From positions 181,789 to 245,788 of the forward strand of contig NZ_JACJVQ010000021.1 of the NCBI RefSeq assembly GCF_014212135.1: DNA of 64,000 bases. The letters run 5' to 3'. Positions 49,443 to 57,587 of the stretch are shown here, one piece after another. Below the pieces are notes generated by a model. It was given only the letters and a program-made list of their open reading frames with translations, was not told the origin of the DNA and did no database searches. Source of the DNA: Cohnella thailandensis (GTDB lineage Bacteria; Bacillota; Bacilli; Paenibacillales; Paenibacillaceae). The translations under genes and the position numbers were made by a program. Every line of letters begins with the position of its first letter. Position 1 is the stretch's first letter.

Positions 49443-50315
49443 TTAATAGGATACCCGGTCCGCTCTCAGCAGCCGGAATTGCAAATACGTAATGAGCGAG
49501 ATCAGGGCCAGGAAGACGACGGAAGCCGCGGAGGCGAATCCGAACGTTCCGTTGGTGAAAGCGGCCCCGTAGATGAACGTGGACAGGATCTCCGTCGAAT
49601 ACGCCGGCCCGCCTCCCGTCATCGTGAACACGAGATCGAACGCCTTGAACGATTGGATCGTCGTGTACGAGACGACGATCGCGGCCGCGGGAGCGAGCAG
49701 CGGCCACGTCACCTTGCGGAACACCTGCCCTCTCGTTCCTCCGTCCAGCCGGGCCGCCTCGAGCAGCTCCGGGGGAATCGCCTGCAGGCCGGCCACGTAA
49801 AGGACGATCATCTGCCCGATATGCGCCCATGCCTGCACCGCGGCGACGGAGAAGATGGCGAGGTTCATGTCGCCCAGCCAGTTCTGCGTCAGGGCGCCGA
49901 GCCCGAGCTTCTCCAGCAGGCCGTTCAGCGCGCCTAGCGAGGGGTCGTAGATGAACGTCCAGATGAAGCCGACGGAGACGGAAGAGAGGACGGTCGGCAC
50001 GAAGAACAGCGCTCTCAGCGCGACCGTCCTCTTGTTCTTCTTCGTCAGCTGCAGGGCCAGCGCGAGCGAGACGGCGGTCTGGACCAGGACGACGGCCAGC
50101 ATAAACTTCAGGTTGTTCGCGAACGATTTGCGGAAGACGATATCCTCCGCCAGCCTCGCGTAATTGTCCGCCCCGACATAACGGTAGGACGGCGATAAGC
50201 CGTCCCAGTCCGTAATGGAATAATAAAGTCCCGTCAGGGTCGGGTATACGAACAGCGCGAGGTAAAGAACGGTTCCCGGCAGGAAAAAGAGAATCAGTCG
50301 TTTACCCGGCTTCAT
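49443..50315 (-). CDS. carbohydrate-type ABC permease (MalF type) of the sulfonate-linked operon
   Basis: 290 residues with six membrane helices; the N-terminal FFLPGTVLYLALFVYPTLTG helix and the loop EAARLDGGTRGQVFRK are typical of CUT1 permeases. The gene starts 4 bases after the binding-protein stop and ends 12 bases before the MalG-type partner. Confidence 0.9.
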   Translation of the reverse strand: MKPGKRLILFFLPGTVLYLALFVYPTLTGLYYSITDWDGLSPSYRYVGADNYARLAEDIVFRKSFANNLKFMLAVVLVQTAVSLALALQLTKKNKRTVALRALFFVPTVLSSVSVGFIWTFIYDPSLGALNGLLEKLGLGALTQNWLGDMNLAIFSVAAVQAWAHIGQMIVLYVAGLQAIPPELLEAARLDGGTRGQVFRKVTWPLLAPAAAIVVSYTTIQSFKAFDLVFTMTGGGPAYSTEILSTFIYGAAFTNGTFGFASAASVVFLALISLITYLQFRLLRADRVSY

Positions 50316-50319
50316 GGCG

Positions 50320-51660
50320 TCACTTGCCTATCTGCTGATCCACGATCGCTTGGGCTTCCCGCGCCGCCTGCTCCGGAGATTTGCCGCCCAGCACCGCCTG
50401 GATCGAGCTCGTGACCGCCTTCTGGATCTCCGCGTTCGTGATCGTGAAGCGCGGCTGGAAGCGGGTCTTCTTGTCCGTCCACTCCGCGACGGTCTTCAAT
50501 TCGTCCGACGTGTATTCGACGTCCTTGACCGTCACGTTCTGGCCGGTCGCGTTCGCGTATTCCCCGGCGATGTCCTTGCGGCTCAAGAATTCGATGAATT
50601 TCTTCGCCTCTTCCGGATGCTTCGACTTGGCGTTCACGCCCAGCATGAACGTCGTCGTGTGGATGCCTTCATAGACGGCTTGATCCTCGGACACGGTAAT
50701 CGGAGCGAGCAGCTTCTGGTTCAGCTCCGGGTTGTTCTTCTTGTTCTGGGCCAGCTGATACGATCCCGTGGCCAGGATCGCCGCCTTGCCTTGCGCGAAC
50801 AGCGCTCCCGCCCCTTGGTCCTTCGTGCCGAGAGCGTCCTTCTGGAAGTATCCCTTGTCGCTTAGCTCCTTGAACTGAGACAACGTCTTGACCCACCATT
50901 CGTCCGTCAGCTTCGTCTCGCCCGCCTCCAGCTTCGCGAAGATGTCCGGATCCGGGGCGTTGTTCATGACCATCGGGTTCATGAATTGACCGGGACCGAT
51001 ATCCGCTCCGGGGAAGGCGATCGGCACGAGCCCTTCGCTCTTTAGCTTCTCGGCAGCCGCAAGGAAGCCGTCCCAGTCCTTCGGGGGTTCCAGACCGTAC
51101 TTGGCGAAAATATCGGCGTTGTAAATCGGGATGTTGTAGACGAGCTGATACGGCACCGCCAATTGCTTGCCGTCCTGCTGCCCGGCTTCGATAAGCGACG
51201 GCAAGAAGTTGGACAGGAAGGCGGCGCCGGACAGGTCCGCGTACAGTCCCGCCTTCGCGATCGAAGCGAACTGCGCTCCGGGGAAGGACGCGAAGACGTC
51301 GCCGACGGAGCCGTCCGCCAGCTTCGCCTGGGCGGTCGATTGATATTGGTCGGACGGGAACACCTGGGTCTCGACCGTTATGTTGGGGTTCTCCCGCTCG
51401 AACTTCCCGATGATAGCATCGAACGCTTTGGCGTCCTCGCCGCGCCAATGGATGAAGCTGATCGTCGCCTTCTCCCCGGACGGCGCGGAGGACGACGGAG
51501 CCTCGGAGGAGGAGCCGGCCGAGACGCTTGGGGAAGCATCGTTCGGGGCGCCTCCGTTCGCGGAATTTCCGTTGCCCGAGGTGCTGCCGCATGCCGACAG
51601 CGCAGCCGTCAAGGCGGTCGCAGCAACTAGCAGATTGACAAGTTTTCTCTTATATCTCAT
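50320..51660 (-). CDS. sugar-type solute-binding lipoprotein of the sulfonate-linked operon
   Basis: 446 residues, family 1 extracellular solute-binding protein. A lipoprotein signal with lipobox LSAC (Cys24), a Ser/Gly/Asn/Ala-rich linker (about 25-65), then the binding domain beginning TISFIHWRGEDAKAFD. Family members bind oligosaccharides and glycosides. Its neighbour upstream is the SsuD-like monooxygenase, 30 bases away, suggesting that the imported ligand carries a sulfonate or related group (inference). Confidence 0.88.
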   Translation of the reverse strand: MRYKRKLVNLLVAATALTAALSACGSTSGNGNSANGGAPNDASPSVSAGSSSEAPSSSAPSGEKATISFIHWRGEDAKAFDAIIGKFERENPNITVETQVFPSDQYQSTAQAKLADGSVGDVFASFPGAQFASIAKAGLYADLSGAAFLSNFLPSLIEAGQQDGKQLAVPYQLVYNIPIYNADIFAKYGLEPPKDWDGFLAAAEKLKSEGLVPIAFPGADIGPGQFMNPMVMNNAPDPDIFAKLEAGETKLTDEWWVKTLSQFKELSDKGYFQKDALGTKDQGAGALFAQGKAAILATGSYQLAQNKKNNPELNQKLLAPITVSEDQAVYEGIHTTTFMLGVNAKSKHPEEAKKFIEFLSRKDIAGEYANATGQNVTVKDVEYTSDELKTVAEWTDKKTRFQPRFTITNAEIQKAVTSSIQAVLGGKSPEQAAREAQAIVDQQIGK

Positions 51661-51690
51661 AGTCCCCTATCCCTTCGAATCGATAATGGT

Positions 51691-52839
51691 TTACGTCGTT
51701 TGCGTCTTGGCGCCCGCCGCGGCGCGTTCCGCCAGCTTGCGCTTGACGACCGGCATCAGCAGGCGACCCGAAATCTCGGCTTCTTCCAGATGCGGATAGC
51801 CGGAGAGAATGAAGGAAGTGACGCCCGCGTCGACGAACTCCAGCAGCCGGTCCGACACCTGGTCCGGCGTTCCGACGAACGCGACGGCTCCTCCTCCGCG
51901 AACGGCCGACAAGCCCGACCAGAGATTCGGCCCGATGACGTAATCGTTGTCCCGCGAATCGTTCCACAGGTCCATCTGCCTCTTCTGGTTCGTCGCGTCC
52001 GTTCTCGAATGCAGCTTCTCCCGGGAGGAGAGCAGAGCCGGATCGGCCTGGCTCAGAATGCTCCACGCCGCCCTCCACGCTTCCTCCTCCGTCTCCCGGA
52101 CGACCAGCTGCGCCCTTAACCCATAGCGCAGGGTTCGCCTGGCTTCGCCGGTCTCCCGGCTCCGTTCGTCGAGGTATCCCTCCATCTCCGAGATCTGGCC
52201 GCCGATCCACTCGAGCGGCTCCGCCCACATCAGGTAGACGTCGGCCAGCTCGGCCGCTACCTTCTTGCCCGATACCGAGCTCCCTCCGAAATAAAGCGGC
52301 GGATAGGGAGCCGTAACGAGAGCGGGGCGGCTCTGCCCTCCTTGGATGTCGTAATAACGGCCTTTGTAATCGAAGCCGCCCGGCGTCTCCGGGTCCCACA
52401 CGCCCTTGACGACGTGAAGGAATTCCCTCGTCCGCTCGTAACGCTCGTCATGGCTTAACGAAAGGGGATCGCCCGTCGCTTGCAGGTCCGCCGGGTAATG
52501 GCCGGTCACTACGTTCACGAGAACCCTTCCCTCGGATACCCGGTCCAGCGTCGCCGCCATGCGGGCCGCCAGCACCGGCGACATAAGACCGGGACGCATC
52601 GCCACCAGCGCCTTCAGCTTCTCCGTCCGGGCCGCGACCCAAGAGCCGACGACCCAAGCGTCCAGGCAATCTCCCCCGGTCGGGATGAGCACGAATTCAT
52701 AGCCCGCCCGCTCAGCGGCTTGCGCCACCTCCGTCATGTATTGCTGCGTGGCTTCCCGCTGCGGCGGAATGCCGATATAAGGGCCGTCCCCCGTCGTCGG
52801 GATAAACCAGCCGAATTCCACTTGATCTGCAGATCCCAT
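51691..52839 (-). CDS. ssuD-like: SsuD-like FMNH2-dependent alkanesulfonate-type monooxygenase
   Basis: 382 residues, the length of E. coli SsuD (381), luciferase-like fold. Key SsuD positions are kept: Cys58 (GGDCLDAW), Trp205 (MWAEP), Arg314 (AVRGG), Tyr348 and His350 (GYPHLEE). The position of SsuD His228 is Gln244 (LRAQLVVRET), a notable change. SsuD cleaves C-S bonds of sulfonates with O2 and FMNH2, giving sulfite. No flavin reductase gene is present. Start: ATG at 52839 with AGGAG 10 bases upstream, matching the family N-terminus; an in-frame TTG at 52956 with GAGGAG would add 39 residues. Confidence 0.88.
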   Translation of the reverse strand: MGSADQVEFGWFIPTTGDGPYIGIPPQREATQQYMTEVAQAAERAGYEFVLIPTGGDCLDAWVVGSWVAARTEKLKALVAMRPGLMSPVLAARMAATLDRVSEGRVLVNVVTGHYPADLQATGDPLSLSHDERYERTREFLHVVKGVWDPETPGGFDYKGRYYDIQGGQSRPALVTAPYPPLYFGGSSVSGKKVAAELADVYLMWAEPLEWIGGQISEMEGYLDERSRETGEARRTLRYGLRAQLVVRETEEEAWRAAWSILSQADPALLSSREKLHSRTDATNQKRQMDLWNDSRDNDYVIGPNLWSGLSAVRGGGAVAFVGTPDQVSDRLLEFVDAGVTSFILSGYPHLEEAEISGRLLMPVVKRKLAERAAAGAKTQTT

Positions 52840-52952
52840 GAAAGTTCTTCTCCTCTCGCACCGTTGCCGTGAAGGTCGGAAAAGCAAGGATGCTTCCTGT
52901 CTGGCAGTAGCGTCCGCGACTTCCCGGATGTCGCAGAAGCTCTTGCGAATGT

Positions 52953-53024
52953 TCAAACCGCTCCTCGGCCGCTTCGGTTTCGGCAGCGTGCGCCGGGCTG
53001 CCTTCCTTCCGGTTGTCCGGTCAT
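52953..53024 (-). other. possible 23-codon leader ORF upstream of the SsuD-like gene
   Basis: An ATG at 53024 opens 23 codons with one Cys and many Arg/Gly residues, ending in TGA. That stop overlaps a TTG (TTGA) which opens the ssuD-like frame. A weak AGGT lies in front. It may be a regulatory leader peptide; it is also short enough to be chance. Confidence 0.25.
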
Positions 53025-53059
53025 TACCTACTTATTTGCTTGGATTAGTTTGTGTTTGC

Positions 53060-53095
53060 ATCATAGCAATGATCGAGATCACATGGGAATGTCAA
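53060..53095 (-). promoter_or_regulatory. promoter region of the SsuD-like operon
   Basis: TATGAT (minus strand, 53060-53065) has no -35 at 17 bases, but a TTTGACA motif lies further upstream (TTGACA at 53090-53095, 24-base gap). This fits activation by the divergent AraC-family regulator. The leader to the ATG at 52839 is over 200 bases and contains a GGCAGC/GCTGCC hairpin. Confidence 0.4.
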
Positions 53096-53198
53096 ACTGA
53101 GGGGTTCGAGTCATGTCATTTTGTGGGTACATTTCGTCATCCGGAGCTGTTAGTATAAGTTCAATGGAGTTTCGCCATATAAAAATGAGGTGTCCGAC

Positions 53199-54089
53199 TT
53201 GCGGGAAAACATGAGGGAAGAACATAACGAATATTTGGAGATCTACTTCTTTACGCCGACCGAATTCGAGAAGTCCGGTGCCGCTTGGCCGATCCGGCTC
53301 GGCAGCAACATCGCGAAGCCTAACTACCATATCGGACCGAGAATCTCGCCCTACTACTATTTGCTGTTCGTGCTGGACGGAGAAGGCACGTTCATCCAAG
53401 GCAACCGAACGTACCCGCTCCGCAAGAACGATATTTTCTGCCTCTTCCCGCAGGTGACGCACGAATACTTCACGGTTCCGGACGCCCCTCTTCGCAAGGC
53501 GTTCTTCGCCTTCGACGGCAAACAAGCTCTGGGCCTGTTGGAGCGGGTCGGATTAAAGCCCCATTCGCCCCATGCGGCCGGCGCTTTGACCGAAGAGGCG
53601 ATCGCTCGCATGCGGGAATTTTTCGATCTGGCCACGCACTCCGACCGCGCGAACACGGACCTCGCGAGGCTGTCGGCTTTTTATCGCGTGTTCGACGCCC
53701 TTGCCCGAAGGCCCGGCATTATCGGAGCCGCCGATCCCGGTCCTTCGGCGGATTGGCTCCAGAAAGGGCTCGAATACCTGGAGATTCATTACGCCGGAGG
53801 CATCTCCATCGAACGCGCGGCGGAATTCGTCGGCGTCGAACGGACCCACTTCACGAAGACGTTCCGCAAGGCATACGGCATGCCGCCGATGAAGTACGTC
53901 CAGCAGCTCAAGATGACCGAAGCTAAGCTGCTGTTGGACCAGACGAACTATACGCTGTCCGAGATCGCTCTGTCTGTCGGATACCCGGATCTCTTTTCCT
54001 TCTCCAAAGCCTTCAAGAAGCAGGAAGGCCTATCGCCCACCCAATACCGGAACCGCAAAAAAATTCAGCTCCCCGGTTCGGGAAGCTGA
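53199..54089 (+). CDS. AraC-family transcriptional regulator with cupin-like N-terminus
   Basis: 296 residues. An AraC-binding cupin-like domain (about 15-150; PYYYLLFVLDGEGTF and FCLFPQVTHEYF) and two C-terminal helix-turn-helix units (about 190-290; VERTHFTKTFRKAYGMPPMKY and LFSFSKAFKKQEGLSPTQYR). Such regulators bind sugars and activate divergent transport operons. The start is TTG at 53199 with AGGTG 6 bases upstream; a GTG at 53190 overlaps the SD and ATG 53211 is an alternative. It is divergent from the SsuD-like/ABC operon and the likely activator of it. Confidence 0.85.
   Translation: MRENMREEHNEYLEIYFFTPTEFEKSGAAWPIRLGSNIAKPNYHIGPRISPYYYLLFVLDGEGTFIQGNRTYPLRKNDIFCLFPQVTHEYFTVPDAPLRKAFFAFDGKQALGLLERVGLKPHSPHAAGALTEEAIARMREFFDLATHSDRANTDLARLSAFYRVFDALARRPGIIGAADPGPSADWLQKGLEYLEIHYAGGISIERAAEFVGVERTHFTKTFRKAYGMPPMKYVQQLKMTEAKLLLDQTNYTLSEIALSVGYPDLFSFSKAFKKQEGLSPTQYRNRKKIQLPGSGS
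54056..54088 (-). terminator. terminator of the DUF445/IF-3-like operon, inside the araC-family gene end
   Basis: CAGCT-CCC pairs with GGG-AGCTG (54066-54088); on the minus strand the stem is followed by seven T. It lies within the last codons of the convergent AraC gene. Confidence 0.65.
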
Positions 54090-54098
54090 TCTTTATTC

Positions 54099-54590
54099 TT
54101 ATTGCGCCGGATTTACCTTGACCGCCGCCTGCTTGCCGCTGACTTGGATCCCCGTCTCTCTTCTGCCCGACGCGTTCAAATCCTTCAACAGCCTTTCCAA
54201 TAGCCCCTTCGCCGCCGCGCCTTCCTTGGAATTCGTCAGCTTCACGACGAATTGCACGGCATTGCCCGAGGCGAGAAGCTTCTCCGCTTGCCTGAGCTTC
54301 GTGTCGTAGTCGTGATCCTCGATATGAGGAGTGAGGCGCAGCTCTTTGACCTTCGCCGCGCCGCCCGCAAGCCTCTCGGCCCGGGAAGCTTCGTTCTTCT
54401 GCTGCTTCGCGGCCCCTCTGGCGACCAATCGGCAAGGCGGAGGGCTGCTGAACAACGAATCGCAGACAAGATCCATCCTCAGCTTGCGAGCCAGCTCCAG
54501 CGCTTCGGCCCGGGAGACTATCCCGAGATCCTCGCCGTCCGCTCCCGTAAGCCGAACCTCGGAAGCTTTGATTTGTTCGTTCATGATCAT
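54099..54590 (-). CDS. divergent IF-3 (InfC) paralogue
   Basis: 163 residues with both IF-3 domains: N-terminal NEQIKASEVRLTGADGEDLGI (seen in its VRLTGADGEDLGI part), the Pro-Pro-x-CR element SSPPPCRLVA, a Lys/Ala linker, and the C-terminal RLTPHIEDHDYDTKL. Standard IF-3 has MDYGK after PPVCR and FRGRE plus KMEGR in the C-domain; here these become VARGAAK, KLTNSKE and QVSGKQ, so ribosome-contact residues are changed. It is probably not the housekeeping factor, which normally sits with rpmI-rplT. The ATG has AGGAG 9 bases upstream. Second gene of an operon behind a DUF445 protein. Confidence 0.82.
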   Translation of the reverse strand: MIMNEQIKASEVRLTGADGEDLGIVSRAEALELARKLRMDLVCDSLFSSPPPCRLVARGAAKQQKNEASRAERLAGGAAKVKELRLTPHIEDHDYDTKLRQAEKLLASGNAVQFVVKLTNSKEGAAAKGLLERLLKDLNASGRRETGIQVSGKQAAVKVNPAQ

Positions 54591-54619
54591 CTCGGCCAGC
54601 TCCTATCCGTCATCCCGCA

Positions 54620-55867
54620 TTAGAAAATAAGGTTAACGCCTTCCAGGACGAGCCCGATCAGGAAGCCGCATACCGCGCCGTTCACCCGGATCCACTGAAG
54701 ATCCGAGCCGATCTTGTCCTCGATCATCTCGATCAGCGTTTTGTTGTCGAGCTTGTCCAGGTTCTCTCTGACCAGCACGCCGATACGGGAATGGTTCTCG
54801 TCCACGATGGAGGAGACCCGCTCCTGCGCCCAGTCCCGGATGGCGTCCAGCTTCTCCGGCTCTTCGCGGAAGCGGGCCAGGAAACCGCTCACCGCGGGAG
54901 CGACGACGTCGGTCGCATAACGTTCTTCCTGGACGAAAGCGATCGCCTTCTCCTTCAGCTCTCCGAGCCACTTTGCCAGATAGCCTTCCAGATCCACGCT
55001 TTCGATCGCGTTCAGCTTAGCGGCTTCGAGTCCGTTCACGACTTCCTCGTTGTTCGGCAGGTCCAGCAGAAGCTTGCGAATCTCCTCCAGCAGGAGCATT
55101 CGCAGCGGATGGCTCTCATATTGCCTCATATCCCTAAGGCTGGAGAGGATCGCGTTCTGCAGCAGCGCGCCCAGCTTGTCCTCGGTCATGAACCCCGCGA
55201 ACGCGTTAACCGCGAAGCCCATCAACCCTCCGGCCTTGACTCCCGCGAGCGCGTTAGCGGCCATCGCCCCCAGCTGATCCCGCGCCGCGTCCCGGACAAG
55301 GATTCCCTCCGCTTTCTGCAGGATGAATTGGAACGCCTTCTCCTCGAAGCCTCGGGCCAGCACTTCATTGCGGAGCAATGTCAGCAGGGAGACCGTGTCC
55401 AGCTCCGCCGCCTTGCGCTTCAACTCGCGAGCCAGAAACGGCACGATCCGTTCGACCGGCAGGCTGCGCGCCGCGAATCCGCTCGCGGCGACGATCGCCC
55501 GAACGGCGTCCTCTTGATGACGCTCCGCGAGAGCGATCAGCTTGTCCCCCGCGAGGAACGCTCCGACCTTCGATTTGATGCTGTCTTTGGTCAGGAATTC
55601 GTTCTCGATCACGTTCACGAGAGATCGAACGACCTTATCCCGGTTCCGGGGCAGCAGCGCCGTGTGCGGGATCTTCAGCCCGAGCGGATGACGGAACAAG
55701 GCCGTCACCGCGAACCAGTCGGCGAGCCCGCCTACCAAGCCGGCTTCGAAGCCTCCGTGCAGCAGGGCTCCCCATCCGTAATCGAGCAGCGGGAACGTGG
55801 CGACGAAGCCGGCTCCCATGACGCCCAGGGAGATCGCGGCGGAATGTCTAGCTTGATTGCGCGGCAT
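54620..55867 (-). CDS. DUF445 family membrane protein
   Basis: 415 residues. N-terminal hydrophobic region (about 8-50) with GGFEAGLVGGLADWFAVTALFRHPLG, the DUF445 signature, a long helical middle and a C-terminal membrane segment (VNGAVCGFLIGLVLEGVNLIF, about 395-415). Orientation and function are unknown; members are widespread and some relate to the cell envelope. The ATG at 55867 has GGGAGG 10 bases upstream; a TTG six codons earlier overlaps that SD and is rejected. The next gene, 29 bases on, is the IF-3 paralogue. Confidence 0.88.
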   Translation of the reverse strand: MPRNQARHSAAISLGVMGAGFVATFPLLDYGWGALLHGGFEAGLVGGLADWFAVTALFRHPLGLKIPHTALLPRNRDKVVRSLVNVIENEFLTKDSIKSKVGAFLAGDKLIALAERHQEDAVRAIVAASGFAARSLPVERIVPFLARELKRKAAELDTVSLLTLLRNEVLARGFEEKAFQFILQKAEGILVRDAARDQLGAMAANALAGVKAGGLMGFAVNAFAGFMTEDKLGALLQNAILSSLRDMRQYESHPLRMLLLEEIRKLLLDLPNNEEVVNGLEAAKLNAIESVDLEGYLAKWLGELKEKAIAFVQEERYATDVVAPAVSGFLARFREEPEKLDAIRDWAQERVSSIVDENHSRIGVLVRENLDKLDNKTLIEMIEDKIGSDLQWIRVNGAVCGFLIGLVLEGVNLIF

Positions 55868-56010
55868 GTACTGGCTCCCTCCCAAGATGAACTAAAGTCA
55901 TTATTCCTATATTTTACCCCGAAGGAGCCTATGGAACAAATGCCCAAGCAATCCGCCGGATCCGGTCGCCGTTCGTTCCGTTGACGACTACGACTTCTTG
56001 CTGCAAGCAA

Positions 56011-56057
56011 AAATCAAAAGAGGCCGAAGATCCCTCCCACTGGGCATCTCGACCTCT
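56011..56057 (-). terminator. terminator of the amino-acid transporter operon
   Basis: On the minus strand AGAGGTCGA pairs with TCGGCCTCT (one mismatch or G-U), with an inner CCCA/TGGG stem, followed by TTTTGATTTT. Confidence 0.7.
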
Positions 56058-56076
56058 CTTCTTCTTGGCATCGCCG

Positions 56077-56811
56077 CTACAGCACCTTGGACAAGAAAGC
56101 CCGCGTCCGCTCCTGCCGCGGAGCTTCGAAGAGCTCTTGGGGAGTCCCTGTCTCGACGATTCTCCCCTGCTCCATGAAGAGGACGCGATCGCCGACCTCG
56201 CGGGCGAAGCCCATCTCGTGAGTAACGACGACCATCGTCATTCCTTCGGAGGCCAGCTCCTTCATGACGTTCAGCACCTCGCCGACCATCTCGGGGTCGA
56301 GCGCCGAGGTCGGCTCGTCGAACAGCATGATCTTCGGCTCCATCGCCAGCGCCCTCGCGATCGCCACCCGCTGAGCTTGACCGCCGGACAAGGAGTCGGG
56401 GCGGGCCGCCGCTTTCTCCGACAGCCCTACCTTGCGCAGCAGCTCCGTCGCTTTGGCCTTCGCCTTCTCCGCGGGCCAGCCTCTTACGCGAATGGGCGCC
56501 AGCGTAATATTCTCGAGAACGCTCATATGGGGGAAAAGGTTAAAGCGCTGGAACACCATGCCCGCCTCCGCCCTCATCTCCGTAATCTTCGTGGCAGGAT
56601 CCAATAGCGATTTGCCCTCGATCCGAACCTCTCCGGAATCGGGCTTTTCCAGCAGGTTCAGGCATCTCAGCATCGTCGACTTGCCGGAGCCGGACGGCCC
56701 GATGACGACGACCACCTCCTGCCTCGCCACTTCCAAATCGATATCGCGCAGCACCTGGTTGGCTCCGAAGAACTTGTTCAAGCCTTTCACCTGTATAATG
56801 GGACCGCTCAT
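56077..56811 (-). CDS. glnQ-like: polar amino-acid ABC transporter ATPase (GlnQ type)
   Basis: 244 residues. Walker A GPSGSGKST, Q-loop VFQRFNLFPH, signature LSGGQAQRVAIARAL, Walker B ILFDEPTSALDPE and the switch His VTHEMGF are all intact. It powers uptake of a polar amino acid. The start lies 4 bases after the permease stop. Third gene of the operon (binding protein, permease, ATPase). Confidence 0.93.
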   Translation of the reverse strand: MSGPIIQVKGLNKFFGANQVLRDIDLEVARQEVVVVIGPSGSGKSTMLRCLNLLEKPDSGEVRIEGKSLLDPATKITEMRAEAGMVFQRFNLFPHMSVLENITLAPIRVRGWPAEKAKAKATELLRKVGLSEKAAARPDSLSGGQAQRVAIARALAMEPKIMLFDEPTSALDPEMVGEVLNVMKELASEGMTMVVVTHEMGFAREVGDRVLFMEQGRIVETGTPQELFEAPRQERTRAFLSKVL

Positions 56812-56815
56812 CCGG

Positions 56816-57466
56816 CTACACCTTCCTCTCGACGTACTGAAGCAGCTTGTTTAGCAGATAAGTGAGAACGAAGTAGATGACGGCCGCCGTCAGGTAAGGT
56901 TCCCATACTCTCAGGTACTGCCCCTTCGCCGCATTGGCCCAGTACATGATCTCGGGAACCGCGATGACCGATATGAGCGAAGAGTCCTTGACCAGAACGA
57001 TGAACTCGTTGCCGAACGCCGGTATCATCCGCTTGACCGCTTGCGGCAGGATGACGTGGCGCATCGCTTGGAAGCGGGTCATGCCCAGGGAGTAGGCCGC
57101 CTCGCGCTGGCCCGGATCGATCGACTGGATTCCCGCCCGGTAGATCTCCCCCGTGTAGGCCGCCGAATTGAGAGACAGCGCCGCGATGGCGGCCGCAATA
57201 GCGTTCGTCTTATCCAGAAACAGCGGAACGATCATGAAATGCATGATCAGAATCTGCAGAATAAGCGGCGTGCCTCTAAAGAAGTTGATGTACCCGCTGA
57301 CAGGCCAACTCAGGTACCACCGCGGAGACATTTTGCCGAATCCGATCGCCAGCCCCAGAATCGCCCCAAGGAGAATCGATACGATCGAGATTCCTATCGT
57401 GTAGCCCATGCCCTTCATGAATAGAGGAAAATAATCTCCTATGATGTCAAACCGAAAATCCCCCAC
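56816..57466 (-). CDS. polar amino-acid ABC transporter permease (GlnP type)
   Basis: 216 residues, five membrane helices, with the His/Glu/Gln/Arg/opine family features FRGTPLILQIL and the loop REAAYSLGMTRFQAMRHVILPQA (its REAAYSLGMTR part). GTG start at 57466 with AGGAG 8 bases upstream; the longer frame starting with TTG at 57487 overlaps that SD. A terminator separates it from the binding-protein gene, so it is made at a lower level. Confidence 0.9.
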   Translation of the reverse strand: MGDFRFDIIGDYFPLFMKGMGYTIGISIVSILLGAILGLAIGFGKMSPRWYLSWPVSGYINFFRGTPLILQILIMHFMIVPLFLDKTNAIAAAIAALSLNSAAYTGEIYRAGIQSIDPGQREAAYSLGMTRFQAMRHVILPQAVKRMIPAFGNEFIVLVKDSSLISVIAVPEIMYWANAAKGQYLRVWEPYLTAAVIYFVLTYLLNKLLQYVERKV

Positions 57467-57530
57467 CGAAAGTTCTCCTCTCCCCAAACTGCAACAATGA
57501 TAAACGCGAAACTTATAAACTCTTTATCGT

Positions 57531-57567
57531 AAAAAAAAGCATGCGCAACGTCTCCATTACGCATGCT
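57531..57567 (-). terminator. intra-operon terminator between binding protein and permease
   Basis: AGCATGCG pairs with CGCATGCT, followed on the minus strand by eight T. It lies just after the binding-protein stop, 65 bases before the permease start. Partial read-through would give more binding protein than membrane components. Confidence 0.8.
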
Positions 57568-57587
57568 CCGAGTCCGAGCCGCCGCCG

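Noticed and set aside
52840..53059. SAM (S-box) or T-box riboswitch upstream of the SsuD-like gene
   Set aside because: None of the conserved S-box or T-box sequence blocks could be found in the leader.
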